Shown: positions 28,215 through 39,207 of the stretch, piece after piece | Numbering within the stretch: the first letter of the stretch is position 1 | Layout: the number at the start of each line of letters is the position of its first letter | Assembly (NCBI RefSeq): GCF_022267375.1 | Contig: NZ_JAIZBH010000001.1 | Span: forward strand, 2,026,001-2,090,000 | Direction: 5' to 3' | DNA from: Leptospira sanjuanensis | GTDB lineage: Bacteria > Spirochaetota > Leptospiria > Leptospirales > Leptospiraceae | Length of the DNA stretch: 64,000 nucleotides | Translations under genes and position numbers: made by a program | Notes under the pieces: generated by a model | What the model was told of the DNA's origin: nothing | What the model saw: the letters and a program-made list of their open reading frames with translations, nothing else | Databases searched by the model: none

Positions 28215-28634
28215 ATGGACAAGATGTTTCGTTGGAAAAAGGGGAGTGGACTGGTTTTGATCGGCGCTATCGCGCTGAATTTAGCCTGTATGTCTTTTAT
28301 GGGTGTTACCGGAACTTGTCCGATGAGTTCCGCTTCTTCCATGTCAGATTCCTCCGCTGTTCCTTGTCATGGGGAGAATGGCGATTCGGATCATGATTCA
28401 GCTTCCGACTGTTGTTCCTCTGAAGTTACCAGTTCGGGCGTACAACCCGAATTTCGATTCGAACTTCAGAATTTCTGGAAGTTTCCGATTCTTTCGGTTC
28501 TTTTTATTCTTCCTCTCGATTTCGTATTAGCAGCTCCCAAGACGACCGCGTTTGAAACGCTTGATCGCAGTTTGGGCGGACCGCACTCCGAATTTCAAAA
28601 TCCTCTTTCTCTTCTTCAAGTTTTTCTCATCTAA
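28215..28634 (+). CDS. Small Cys/His/Met-rich lipoprotein-like protein heading the efflux operon
   Basis: 139 residues. An N-terminal hydrophobic helix ends in LNLAC (C25), a plausible spirochaete lipobox. Residues 35-70 are rich in Cys, His, Met, Ser and Asp (TCPMSS, VPCHGENGDSDHDS, DCCSS), suggesting metal binding. A second hydrophobic stretch (about 95-112) follows. No named family recognised. It lies 40 bases ahead of a TolC-like gene, and the rest of the operon is a CusCBA-type exporter, so a role in copper or silver capture or sensing is likely but unproven. No strong ribosome site; ATG at 28224 is an alternative start. Confidence 0.65.
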   Translation: MDKMFRWKKGSGLVLIGAIALNLACMSFMGVTGTCPMSSASSMSDSSAVPCHGENGDSDHDSASDCCSSEVTSSGVQPEFRFELQNFWKFPILSVLFILPLDFVLAAPKTTAFETLDRSLGGPHSEFQNPLSLLQVFLI

Positions 28635-28674
28635 ACAGAACCTGTCATTTTTCTTTCGATTTTAAGGAGGAGCC

Positions 28675-30078
28675 ATGGGTTCTTTACGCATATATTCTAT
28701 TTTTATAATATTTCATCTTTGTTTTTTAGTTTCCGTTTCGTTTGCAGATTCCAAGTCGGATCGTAAGACGCTTGAAGAAATCCTGACTTTGATCGCAGAG
28801 GAACATCCCGAAGCGAAATCGCTCGGACATCTTACGCATTCTCACAAATCCCATACCGAAGCTTCCGGGATTTTACCCGATCCGAAAATCGGGATCGCCT
28901 ATCGAAACTATCCGACCCGCAACGGATACGCGTTAAACGACCGCCCTTTGGACACGCCCACGATGACCGGGGTGGAGTTTTCCATTTCGCAGGAACTTCC
29001 GTTTCCGGGCAAACTCGGAAGCGAACAAAAAATTTCCAAATTTATGGAGAAGGAAGCGGGTTATACGTATCTTTCCGGAATCAACCGTCTTTTGAGCGAT
29101 CTTCTCTCGAAACTCAATCGATACCAACGATCCAGAAATAAGCTGGAGTTGAACCGAAGAGTCCTCGAATTGCTTTCGGCTCAAAAAAACGTGGTTCAAG
29201 GATATTATTCCTCCGGCAGCGTTTCTCTGGCGGAAGCGTTCAAACCTACGATCGCCAGAACGGAGGCGTTGGAAAAAGAAACGGAATATTCCACAAATAT
29301 AAAAGACTTAAACTCTCAACTGGAATACTTTCTGATCGAGGATAAACTTTCCAAAAACGACCTCACCTCCTTGGACGCGGATTCCTACTTTAGAGAAAAC
29401 GAATCTAGAATACTATCGCTCCATACTTCCATCGATTCGTTGAGCGGAGAAAGCCCGGATTACAAGGCGTTTGTCACGGAAGAAAAACGATTTAAGGAAA
29501 CCGCCAAACTCGGAAAACTTTCTCTTCTTCCTCAAACCGAAGTCTTCTTTTCTTACATGAATCGCAGATCGCAGACGTTCGCATTGGACCGAGGACCGCT
29601 CGATTACAAACTTATGGATACGACCGAATATCGAGGAGATCTATTCAGTTTCGGGGTTACGATGAAGGTTCCTTTTTGGTCCGCGTTCAAATGGGATAGC
29701 ATCACAGGTCAGTATGAAAAGCAGGCCGATGCCGGAAAAGAATCCGCCGTAAAGGCGAGAAAACAGATCGCTTCCGAGCTCAAGAGAAATTTGGAACTCA
29801 TCTACGGTTTCCAAAAACAAATCGATCTCCTTCAAAAACAGCTCATTCCCGAATTGGAGAAAACGGTGCGCGCCAATACGCATCTTTACATCCCCGGAAA
29901 AACGAAATTGCAGGAAGTTTTGACCGCGCAAGTGGAAGTGGTCAACGCGAAGATCCGCCAGGAAGATCTATTAGAAAGAAAAAACGAATCGATTCTCAAC
30001 ATTCTCCGTTTGTTGAGCAGACTCCAACCTGAAAAAGAAATCGGTCCGCATTCGAATCACTCGGGAGAAACATTATGA
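28675..30078 (+). CDS. TolC-family outer-membrane efflux protein (CusC/CzcC-like)
   Basis: 467 residues with a clear signal peptide (about 1-24, ending VSFA). Two repeats of long amphipathic helices with periodic Leu, Gln and Lys follow, as in outer-membrane efflux channels; a typical segment is PMTGVEFSISQELPFPGK-like near residue 95-115. It would form the outer-membrane duct for the RND pump encoded downstream. Strong AAGGAGG ribosome site. Its stop overlaps the adaptor start as ATGA. Confidence 0.88.
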   Translation: MGSLRIYSIFIIFHLCFLVSVSFADSKSDRKTLEEILTLIAEEHPEAKSLGHLTHSHKSHTEASGILPDPKIGIAYRNYPTRNGYALNDRPLDTPTMTGVEFSISQELPFPGKLGSEQKISKFMEKEAGYTYLSGINRLLSDLLSKLNRYQRSRNKLELNRRVLELLSAQKNVVQGYYSSGSVSLAEAFKPTIARTEALEKETEYSTNIKDLNSQLEYFLIEDKLSKNDLTSLDADSYFRENESRILSLHTSIDSLSGESPDYKAFVTEEKRFKETAKLGKLSLLPQTEVFFSYMNRRSQTFALDRGPLDYKLMDTTEYRGDLFSFGVTMKVPFWSAFKWDSITGQYEKQADAGKESAVKARKQIASELKRNLELIYGFQKQIDLLQKQLIPELEKTVRANTHLYIPGKTKLQEVLTAQVEVVNAKIRQEDLLERKNESILNILRLLSRLQPEKEIGPHSNHSGETL

Positions 30079-31241
30079 AATCATTTTATACAAAAGCGAT
30101 CGTTTGGATCGCTCTTTCCGTCGTTTTAGCGGCCTGTTCTTCCAAAAAGGAAACGTATTATTGTCCGATGCATCCGACTTACACGTCGGATCGCCCCGGA
30201 ACATGCCCGATTTGTAATATGGATTTGGTTCAAAAAGGGCACGAGGATCACGAAAACCATTCCGGTAGCTCGACTCTGAACGGCGATTTAACGACGAATA
30301 ATAATTCGATGGGAGCCAAAGATGATTCCTCAGCGAACGGCACATCCATGGATTCTTCTTCTGCTCAAAATCAAAACGCAACGAACGAAGACCACGCTTC
30401 TCACGAGGATTCTGCGGTTCAAAATAAATCGCCGGAGACGAATCCAAGTCCGAATCCGCAAGAACTAAAACTTTCCTTGGAAAAACAACAATCGATCGGA
30501 ATCAAAACGGAATCGGTGCAAAGAAGGGATTTAACCAAATCGATTCAAGCATATTCAACCGTTGCGTATGATCCCGATTTATATACGGCTTTGACCGAAT
30601 ATAAGGAACTGCTTCGATCCCGTGAGTTATTACCCGATTCCTCCTTTGGCGGACAAAACCCGCAGATTCGTTTGAGGCAACTCGGTTTATCTCCCGAGCA
30701 AATCCGGCTTTGGACCTCGGGCAAACGAGATCCTTCCGAATTGATTTTAGGCGGAAAGTCGGGAAGGGCGCATATTTATTCTCAGATCTACGAATCCGAT
30801 TTGTCCGCGATCCATGTCGGTTTAAAAATTTCCTTCCAGACGAAGGTTTTTCCGAACAAAACCTTTACGGGAAAAATCGCAAGCATCGATACGATTCTCG
30901 ACAAGAACAATCGAACCCTTCGTTTACGAAGCGAAGTGAACGACCGCGAACAAATTCTGAAACCGCAGATGTTCGGAGATCTGGAAATCGTTCTTCCTCT
31001 CAAAAAAATCCTGAGCGTTCCTTCTTCCGCGATTTTGGATACGGGAATTCATAAGATGGTCTATGTTCAAACCGGTCCGGATCGGTTCATGGGAGTGCCC
31101 GTAAAGACCGGAATCAGCGCCGGGTCTTGGGTGGAAATCAAGGAAGGCTTAGAAGAAGGACAGAGGGTGGTCGTGGAATCAGCTTTTCTGATCGATTCCG
31201 AAGCAAGGATTCGTTTCGGGTCCTCCTCCCACAAACACTGA
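30075..31241 (+). CDS. Periplasmic adaptor (CusB-like) lipoprotein with heavy-metal-binding domain
   Basis: 388 residues. Signal peptide with lipobox VLAAC (C21). Directly after it is a heavy-metal-binding domain with YYCPMHP and GTCPICNMDL (C30, H33, C44, C47), then a His/Asn/Ser-rich linker (55-130), then the membrane-fusion body, including beta-barrel segments such as QTKVFPNKTFTGKI. Adaptors of this type deliver Cu(I)/Ag(I) to CusA and bridge it to the TolC channel. It overlaps the TolC gene by 4 bases and precedes the permease by 7. Confidence 0.9.
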   Translation: MKSFYTKAIVWIALSVVLAACSSKKETYYCPMHPTYTSDRPGTCPICNMDLVQKGHEDHENHSGSSTLNGDLTTNNNSMGAKDDSSANGTSMDSSSAQNQNATNEDHASHEDSAVQNKSPETNPSPNPQELKLSLEKQQSIGIKTESVQRRDLTKSIQAYSTVAYDPDLYTALTEYKELLRSRELLPDSSFGGQNPQIRLRQLGLSPEQIRLWTSGKRDPSELILGGKSGRAHIYSQIYESDLSAIHVGLKISFQTKVFPNKTFTGKIASIDTILDKNNRTLRLRSEVNDREQILKPQMFGDLEIVLPLKKILSVPSSAILDTGIHKMVYVQTGPDRFMGVPVKTGISAGSWVEIKEGLEEGQRVVVESAFLIDSEARIRFGSSSHKH

Positions 31242-31248
31242 GGTTTTT

Positions 31249-34200
31249 ATGATTCAAAATATTATTCGATTTTCCGTATATAATAAATTCTTAATTATAC
31301 TTTTGACCCTGGGAGCGATCGCCGCATCGATCGTATCTTTGCGGAACATTTCTTTGGACGCGATCCCCGATCTTTCGGATACGCAGGTGATCGTCTATTC
31401 CCGATGGGATCGAAGCCCCGACATTTTGGAGGATCAAGTCACTTATCCGATCATAACATCCTTATTGGGCGCTCCTAAGATCAAAGCGGTTCGCGGCTTT
31501 TCGGATTTCGGATTCTCGTATGTCTACGTCATCTTTCAGGACGGGACCGATATATACTGGGCGCGTTCGAGGGTTCTCGAATATCTATCCCGAATCCAAT
31601 CCAATCTTCCCGCGGGAGTCAAAACCGAGTTGGGTCCCGACGCAAGTTCGGTGGGTTGGGTCTATCAATATGCTTTGACCGATACGAGCGGGAATTCTTC
31701 CCTTGCGGATCTGAGAACGTATCAGGATTTTAAACTCAAATATCTTTTGAACGCGGTCGGGGGCGTTTCCGAAGTGGCCTCGTTAGGCGGTTTTAGAAAA
31801 CAGTATCAGATCACCATCCAACCGAACGCATTACGATCCTATAATATCGATTTCGATACGTTGGTGCAAAGAATTCGCGCGAGCAATCAGGAAACCGGCG
31901 GAAGACTTCTCGAAATATCGGGAGCGGAATACATGGTTCGGGGAAGGGGGTATCTTTCTTCTTTGGAAGATTTGGAAAATATCTCTCTCGGAACCGACTT
32001 GAACGGAACGCCGATCCTTTTGAAAAACGTCGCGACCGTCCAATTCGGTCCCGACATACGGAGGGGAATCGCCGATTTAAACGGGGAAGGGGACGTGGTC
32101 GCGGGAACGATTGTTATGCGACATGGGGAAAACGCGCTCAACGTGATCGATCGTCTTAAAACAAAACTCGAAACGATCCGAAAGAATTTACCGGACGGAG
32201 CAGAACTCATCCCTACTTACGATCGATCGGAGTTGATCCGGAGCGCGATATCGACGCTCCAATGGAAATTGATCGAAGAGATGCTCATCGTCTCCGCGGT
32301 GATCCTTTTGTTTTTGTGGCATTTCCCCTCGGCGATCATACCGATTTTGACGATCCCGATCAGCGTGCTTCTTACCTTTATCCCGATGTTTCTTTTGGAC
32401 ATCAACGCAAACCTAATGTCCTTGTCCGGAATGGCGATTTCGATCGGAGTTCTCGTCGACGGCGCGATCGTCGAGGTGGAAAACGCGTATAAAAAACTCG
32501 AAGAGTGGGAAGCGGGGGGTAGAAAAGGGGATTATCACCAAGTTCGTTTGGAAGCCCTTTTGGAAGTCGGACCGTCCGTATTCTTTTCTCTGCTCGTCAT
32601 TGCGGTCGCATTCTTTCCTGTCTTCGCTTTAGTCGATCAGGAAGGAAGATTGTTCAAACCTTTGGCCTATTCCAAAAACATCGCGATGGCAGTTGCCGCG
32701 CTTCTTGCGATCACTCTTGATCCGGCATTTCGGATGTTGTTCACGAGAATGGATCCGTTCACTTTTAAAAGCGCGTTTCTTTCCAAGATCGCGACAAACC
32801 TCTTCGTAGGAAAGTATTACCCGGAAGAAAAACATCCGGTCAGTAAGATTCTGTTTCGACTCTACGGGCCTGCGTGTCGCTGGGTCTTGCATCATCCCAA
32901 ACAAACGATATTCTCCGCGATCGTTCTCGTAGTATTAACGATCCCCGTGTATTGGAGTTTGGGCAGCGAATTTATGCCCCCGCTCGACGAAGAAAGCCTG
33001 TTATATATGCCGACCACGTTACCCGGAATCGGTGTTGCCGAAGCGGAAAAATTGATGGTTTCTATGGATCAAAAATTGAAATCGATTCCCGAGATCAAAC
33101 GCGTATTCGGAAAATCCGGCAGATCAGAAACGGCAACGGATTCGGCCCCGTTCTCCATGATGGAAACGGTCATTCTTTTAAAGCCCAAAGAAGAATGGAG
33201 AAAGGCGGATCGATTCTATTCCCATTGGCCGAGAATCTTTCAACTTCCGTTTTTACCGTTCAGCAACGAAAGAATCACCAAGGAAGAATTGATCCAAATT
33301 CTCAACCGAGAAATGCAATACCCCGGCGTGACGAACGCCTGGACCATGCCGATCAAAGCGCGGATCGATATGCTGAGCACGGGAATGCGAACGCCGGTGG
33401 GAATCAAGATTCTCGGTTCGTCCTTGGAGGAAATCGAACGGATCGGAGTGGAAATCGAAAGTCTATTAAAGACGCTCCCCGACACAAGGAGCGCTTTTGC
33501 GGAAAGAACCGCAGCCGGCTACTATCTCGATATAGAATTAAAAAGATCTAATTTAGCAAGATATAATATTTCCGTGGATTCGGCTCAGCAGATCGTAGTC
33601 TCCGCCATCGGAGGAGAATCGATCACACAGACGATAGAAGGACGGGAACGTTTTTCGGTAAATCTCCGTTATCCGAGGGAACTTCGAGATTCCGCGGATA
33701 CGATCCGTTCCATTCTCGTTCCGACCGCAACTTTCGGACATATTCCTCTTGCGGAAATCGCGGACGTTAGACTCAAAACGGGGCCTTCCATGATCCGGGA
33801 CGAAAACGGATTCTTAGCGGGTTACGTCTACGTCGATCCGGCTACGAGCGACATCGGAGGTTACGTAGACGAAGGCAAAAAACTTTTACAGGAAAAGATT
33901 AAAATCCCAAGCGGGTATTCCATCGAATGGAGCGGCCAATACGAGAATATGATCCGGGTTCGGGAAAGAATGAAGTATGTTCTGCCCATCACGATCCTCA
34001 TCATCTTCTTATTGTTATACGCGAATACCAAGTCTTACGCAAAGACTTGGATCGTATTGCTCGCGGTTCCGTTTTCTCTCGTGGGAGCGGTCGGACTTCT
34101 TTATGCTTTGGGTTATCACGTATCGGTTGCGGTTTGGGTGGGAATGATCGCGCTTATGGGACTCGACGCGGAAACCGGAGTCTTTATGCTTTTGTATCTC

Positions 34201-34572
34201 GATTTATCCTATGCGGACGCCGAACAGAAAGGTCGTCTTCGGAACGAGGAAGAATGGATCGAAGCGGTTTTCCACGGAGCGGTTCATCGCGTTCGTCCGA
34301 AAATCATGACAGTACTTGCGGCGATGATGGGATTGTTGCCGATTCTCTGGTCGAACAGTACCGGCTCAGACGTGATGAAACGGATCGCCGCTCCGATGGT
34401 GGGCGGACTTACTACGAGTTTCATTCTGGAATTGCTCGTATATCCGCCCGTATATCTGCTTTGGAAACAGGGGAAATTGACTCCGAGCAACTTATTCGCT
34501 TTCTGGAATATTCAAAAAGAAGAATCCATTTTTACCGCTTCGCCGACTCGGCAAAAGCGGGGCAAAAAATGA
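31249..34572 (+). CDS. cusA: CusA-type Cu(I)/Ag(I) RND efflux permease
   Basis: 1107 residues, slightly longer than E. coli CusA. The heavy-metal RND signature is clear (ISIGVLVDGAIVEVENAYK near 390-410, and VRPKIMTVLAAMMGLLPI near the C terminus). Three methionines sit in the same sequence contexts as the CusA metal triad I recall (M573, M623, M672): M587 in LLYMPTT, M637 in APFSMMETV, and M708 in RIDMLSTG. This favours Cu(I)/Ag(I) over Zn/Co/Cd. It works with the TolC and adaptor proteins encoded just upstream. No regulator gene is adjacent. A strong terminator follows. Confidence 0.92.
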   Translation: MIQNIIRFSVYNKFLIILLTLGAIAASIVSLRNISLDAIPDLSDTQVIVYSRWDRSPDILEDQVTYPIITSLLGAPKIKAVRGFSDFGFSYVYVIFQDGTDIYWARSRVLEYLSRIQSNLPAGVKTELGPDASSVGWVYQYALTDTSGNSSLADLRTYQDFKLKYLLNAVGGVSEVASLGGFRKQYQITIQPNALRSYNIDFDTLVQRIRASNQETGGRLLEISGAEYMVRGRGYLSSLEDLENISLGTDLNGTPILLKNVATVQFGPDIRRGIADLNGEGDVVAGTIVMRHGENALNVIDRLKTKLETIRKNLPDGAELIPTYDRSELIRSAISTLQWKLIEEMLIVSAVILLFLWHFPSAIIPILTIPISVLLTFIPMFLLDINANLMSLSGMAISIGVLVDGAIVEVENAYKKLEEWEAGGRKGDYHQVRLEALLEVGPSVFFSLLVIAVAFFPVFALVDQEGRLFKPLAYSKNIAMAVAALLAITLDPAFRMLFTRMDPFTFKSAFLSKIATNLFVGKYYPEEKHPVSKILFRLYGPACRWVLHHPKQTIFSAIVLVVLTIPVYWSLGSEFMPPLDEESLLYMPTTLPGIGVAEAEKLMVSMDQKLKSIPEIKRVFGKSGRSETATDSAPFSMMETVILLKPKEEWRKADRFYSHWPRIFQLPFLPFSNERITKEELIQILNREMQYPGVTNAWTMPIKARIDMLSTGMRTPVGIKILGSSLEEIERIGVEIESLLKTLPDTRSAFAERTAAGYYLDIELKRSNLARYNISVDSAQQIVVSAIGGESITQTIEGRERFSVNLRYPRELRDSADTIRSILVPTATFGHIPLAEIADVRLKTGPSMIRDENGFLAGYVYVDPATSDIGGYVDEGKKLLQEKIKIPSGYSIEWSGQYENMIRVRERMKYVLPITILIIFLLLYANTKSYAKTWIVLLAVPFSLVGAVGLLYALGYHVSVAVWVGMIALMGLDAETGVFMLLYLDLSYADAEQKGRLRNEEEWIEAVFHGAVHRVRPKIMTVLAAMMGLLPILWSNSTGSDVMKRIAAPMVGGLTTSFILELLVYPPVYLLWKQGKLTPSNLFAFWNIQKEESIFTASPTRQKRGKK

Positions 34573-34628
34573 TAAACCGAAACGATCGATAAACTAAAAA
34601 AAGTCATCGAACGCGCTCGCCGCAAAAC

Positions 34629-34664
34629 GAAAAGCCGCTTCGAATTTTTTCGAAGCGGCTTTTC
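34629..34664. terminator. Bidirectional terminator between the cus operon and flaB
   Basis: A perfect 16-bp stem with a TTTT loop; the arms end in AAAA/TTTT on both sides. It lies between the convergent cusA and second flaB genes and should work in both directions. Confidence 0.88.
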
Positions 34665-34752
34665 AACCGAGGTTCGCCTAAAAATCTCCGTTTCAAGAAA
34701 ATCCGACGTTCTCAGCGTCGATCCAAAAGCGAAGAATTCTTTTCCAAAAGAA

Positions 34753-35939
<1,187 letters not shown>

Positions 35940-36491
35940 ATGAAAATCTATACTAAAAAGGGAGATTTCGGTCAAACCTCTCTTGCCACCGGTTCCAAGG
36001 TTTCCAAATCGGATCGTAGAGTAGAACTCTACGGAACCGCGGATGAACTCAATTCAACGATCGGGGTCGTAAAATCCTTTTTGCCTTCCGGCTCCGAACT
36101 TCATTCTCCCCTGGAAACGATTCAAAACCTCCTTTTTGAACTCGGCTCTGAACTAGCCGGGTTTCGACCCAAGGAAGAATCCTGCATCTTAGAATCCGAT
36201 ATTACGTTTTTGGAAACTGCAATCGATCGGATGCAGGAAAAACTGGAACCTCTGAAAAAATTTATCCTTCCCGGCGGAACGAAGGCTTCTTCTTTTTTGC
36301 ATATCTCGAGAACGGTTGCGAGAAGACTGGAACGGGAAATGGTCCGCTTTAAGGAAGAAGGTCTTGAAATTCTTTCTCCGCCGTTGATTTTTATGAACCG
36401 CCTTTCGGATTATTTTTTTGTGGCCGCGCGTTTTGCGAATTTGGAAGAAAAGATTCAGGAACCGATATGGACGTCCAGAGCAAAGGGATAA
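35940..36491 (+). CDS. ATP:cob(I)alamin adenosyltransferase (PduO type)
   Basis: 183 residues from the ATG at 35940, where the conserved N terminus begins (MKIYTKKGDFGQTSL, the ATP-binding motif). Other family features are ELYGTADELNSTIG and ILPGGTKASSFLHISRTVARRLER. The enzyme makes adenosylcobalamin from cob(I)alamin and ATP in the cytoplasm. The frame extends 15 codons upstream without support. The 3' end overlaps the POT transporter gene by 25 bases. No other cobalamin gene is in the window. Confidence 0.92.
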   Translation: MKIYTKKGDFGQTSLATGSKVSKSDRRVELYGTADELNSTIGVVKSFLPSGSELHSPLETIQNLLFELGSELAGFRPKEESCILESDITFLETAIDRMQEKLEPLKKFILPGGTKASSFLHISRTVARRLEREMVRFKEEGLEILSPPLIFMNRLSDYFFVAARFANLEEKIQEPIWTSRAKG

Positions 36492-37771
36492 ATCGGCATC
36501 CGAAAGGTCTCTGGGTTTTGTTTTCTACGGAAACCTGGGAACGATTCAGCTTTTACGGAATGCGCGCCTTACTCGTGTTATTCCTGACGAAGGTCTTTCA
36601 TTTTTCCGATCCGAACGCGAATCGAATCTACGGAATTTATACGGGACTCGTGTATCTTACTCCGTTGATCGGCGGTTATCTCGCGGATCGTTATCTGGGT
36701 TTTAAGAAATCCATTTTTTTAGGAACCACATTGATGATGTTCGGACATCTCAGTCTTGCGTTCGAAACGAAATCGTTTTTCTTTTTGGGATTGGCGCTTC
36801 TGATCATAGGAGTCGGTTTTTTTAAACCGACTATTTCCACGGTGGTGGGGAGAATCTACGAAGCCGAAAACAAAAATCACATGAAAGATTCAGGATTCAC
36901 CATTTTTTACATGGGAATCAATCTCGGAGGATTCTTAGGGCCTTTGTTCTGCGGTTATTTCAGCGAATCGTTCGGCTGGGGTTACGGATTCGGAGTAGCG
37001 GCTTTCGGAGTATTTTTCGGAATTCTGATTTTCTTATTCGGTAGAAAGAGATTCGATGAAAAGGTTTTCGAAGCCGGTAAGAAGAATCATCTTAGCGAAA
37101 GTCATAGACGATCCCCTCTTACGGTAGAGGAAAAACAAAGAATCGCGGTTATTCTCATCTTTACCGCATTTGCCATTATCTTTTGGGCCGTGTTCGAACA
37201 AATCGGCTCTTCGATGAATCTTTTTATCGATCGTCACGTGGACCGGAACTGGTTCGGATACGACATCCCCACGCCGTTTTTTCAATCCTTAAACCCTTTG
37301 TTGATTTTGGTTTTAGCGCCGATCATCGCCTCGTTTTGGACAGCGCTTGCAAAACGGAATTGGAAGCCGGACACTTCGACCCGATTCGCTTACGGATTTT
37401 TCATACTCGGACTCGGGTTTCTGATCTTAACGTTAGTCACATTGGACTTCCGTTTAGGCCATAAGATTCCGGCGATTTGGCTCATTTTGATGGTGGTCTG
37501 CATCACCGCGGGGGAATTGTTCACTTCTCCCGGAGGGTTGTCCCTTGTGACAAAACTCGCACCGAATCATCTCGGCGGTTTTATGATGGGAGTTTGGTTT
37601 CTTTCCAGCTTTTTCGGAAACATACTCGCGGGAGAACTCGCAGGTTTGATGAGAACTGACAGTTTCCCCAAATTCTTCGGCATGTTCGCTTGTCTGGCTT
37701 TTTCGGGAGGAATCGTTCTATTCCTTGCGCGAAAAAAATTCCAGTTCTGGATGCACGACGGAGACCGCTGA
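36467..37771 (+). CDS. POT/PTR-family proton-coupled peptide transporter
   Basis: 434 residues, about 12 membrane helices. The N-terminal ETWERFSFYGMRALL contains the ExxERFxYY motif that couples protons to peptide uptake, and the PTR signature YLTPLIGGYLADRYLG follows at about 60-76. It would import di- and tripeptides across the inner membrane. It is slightly shorter than E. coli DtpA-type proteins. The start lies within the end of the adenosyltransferase gene. Some family members carry nitrate or other solutes, so the substrate is inferred. Confidence 0.9.
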   Translation: MDVQSKGINRHPKGLWVLFSTETWERFSFYGMRALLVLFLTKVFHFSDPNANRIYGIYTGLVYLTPLIGGYLADRYLGFKKSIFLGTTLMMFGHLSLAFETKSFFFLGLALLIIGVGFFKPTISTVVGRIYEAENKNHMKDSGFTIFYMGINLGGFLGPLFCGYFSESFGWGYGFGVAAFGVFFGILIFLFGRKRFDEKVFEAGKKNHLSESHRRSPLTVEEKQRIAVILIFTAFAIIFWAVFEQIGSSMNLFIDRHVDRNWFGYDIPTPFFQSLNPLLILVLAPIIASFWTALAKRNWKPDTSTRFAYGFFILGLGFLILTLVTLDFRLGHKIPAIWLILMVVCITAGELFTSPGGLSLVTKLAPNHLGGFMMGVWFLSSFFGNILAGELAGLMRTDSFPKFFGMFACLAFSGGIVLFLARKKFQFWMHDGDR

Positions 37772-37821
37772 AGCGAACAGGAAGTTTCTATATTCTAAGA
37801 TTTGTATATTAGGAGATGCTG

Positions 37822-39096
37822 ATGTTTCGAATTTCCAAGATTTTTTTGATTCTTTTCTGGATTCCCGTTTCCTTGTTTGCCGATCCGTTTTCCGATCTGC
37901 TCAAGGAGGATTTCGAAGCGGGTCAAACCCTGCTCATCCGCAACTCCGTCTTTCAAAGGTTAGGCGGGAAATCCAAGGATCCGAAGGTGATCGAAATCAC
38001 GAAAAACACGATTCCCTGGGCGATCATGGAAGGGCTCGCGCCCGATACGATCGCGGATCTGATCGTAAACCAATACTATGTTTCACTTTCCGGAATGCGT
38101 TTTACCGAAGCGGAAGACGCCATCCCGATTCTTTCCAAACAAAAACTTTCCGATAAGGATTTCGTTTTGGTTTCCTTATTCGTAAAGGAAACGGACAAGG
38201 CCGGAATTCGGGAAGAAATCCGAAACGTTTTCCTATCGACCGCGCTCAAATCCCGTTGGGACGGCTTTTCTATTTTGGCCGGTGGACGAGCACTTATCGC
38301 GGGAAAATACGCGGGCATTCCCGAGAACAGACTCGCTTCCCGAGTGTTGAGTCTGATTCCGAGCAAAGGAGCGAGTTCTTCCTTTGAAAAAACGGATTCG
38401 GCTTTTCGCCAAGCGATCTTTTTTAATCCGACAAACGACCGTTACACGCTCGCCTCCGATCTTTTGTCCCAATTGAAATCCCTGCACGAAGGCACCAAAA
38501 GCAGATCCTTGGATTCTTGGACGGCGACGATCGCGACGGCACGGACTTTGGATAGCGGTCTCGATTCCGCCGGAGAAGTGGTCATCGGAGACAGACCGAA
38601 ATTCGGATTTGAGGAAAATATCCCGGAACCTCCCTTGGTCCCCGAAGTCGAACCGGACGTTCCCGTTTCACCGGGAAAATCCGACTGGGAAACATTACGT
38701 TCTTCTTATCTACTTTCCGTGGTTAAGGAATGGGTCGGAACTCCGTATTACTGGGGAGGTACTTCCAAAAAAGGCGTGGATTGTTCCGGATTTACGTTCA
38801 GTTCTCTTACAGATAAACGAGTGGGGGTTCCTGCAAAAATCGTTCCTCGTCTCGGAAGAGATCAGGCCAAATCGGGAAGCGGCGTTTCGCATAACAATTT
38901 AAGGGCGGGAGATCTGATCTTCTTTTCCGCTTCTCCGAATCAAAGTAAGATCACCCACGTGGGTCTTGTCATCAGCGACAAGGAATTCGCACACGCTTCT
39001 TCCACGAGAGGCGTGGTCATCGATAAGATTTCGATGAAGTGGTGGATCGACCGTTATGTGACATCGCGGAGGGTGTTTAAAAAAGTGGAATCCTGA
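37822..39096 (+). CDS. Exported NlpC/P60-family peptidase
   Basis: 424 residues from the ATG at 37822, which has AGGAG six bases upstream; the ATG at 37816 directly abuts that site and is less likely. Signal peptide at about 1-20 (ending SLFA). Residues 20-270 are a helical region of no recognised family. The C-terminal NlpC/P60 domain (about 290-420) has GVDCSGF with nucleophile C321, then a THVGLV histidine and a late AHASSTRGV segment. Such enzymes cut peptide cross-links in peptidoglycan. The stop codon lies inside a terminator hairpin. Confidence 0.88.
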   Translation: MFRISKIFLILFWIPVSLFADPFSDLLKEDFEAGQTLLIRNSVFQRLGGKSKDPKVIEITKNTIPWAIMEGLAPDTIADLIVNQYYVSLSGMRFTEAEDAIPILSKQKLSDKDFVLVSLFVKETDKAGIREEIRNVFLSTALKSRWDGFSILAGGRALIAGKYAGIPENRLASRVLSLIPSKGASSSFEKTDSAFRQAIFFNPTNDRYTLASDLLSQLKSLHEGTKSRSLDSWTATIATARTLDSGLDSAGEVVIGDRPKFGFEENIPEPPLVPEVEPDVPVSPGKSDWETLRSSYLLSVVKEWVGTPYYWGGTSKKGVDCSGFTFSSLTDKRVGVPAKIVPRLGRDQAKSGSGVSHNNLRAGDLIFFSASPNQSKITHVGLVISDKEFAHASSTRGVVIDKISMKWWIDRYVTSRRVFKKVES

Positions 39097-39115
39097 TCGG
39101 GATTTCCACTCTTTT
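39084..39115 (+). terminator. Terminator overlapping the NlpC/P60 stop codon
   Basis: AGTGGAATCC pairs with GGATTTCCACT (one bulged T), loop of about 6 bases, followed by CTTTT. The TGA stop of the NlpC/P60 gene lies within the loop. Confidence 0.6.
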
Positions 39116-39207
39116 GTGAGAACCGTCTGCGGGTGATTGTTTTCTATGCGAGCTGATTCTATTGATCGGGGAATTAGCTGGATTTACGGCGATTTTTGAT
39201 ACTTCGG

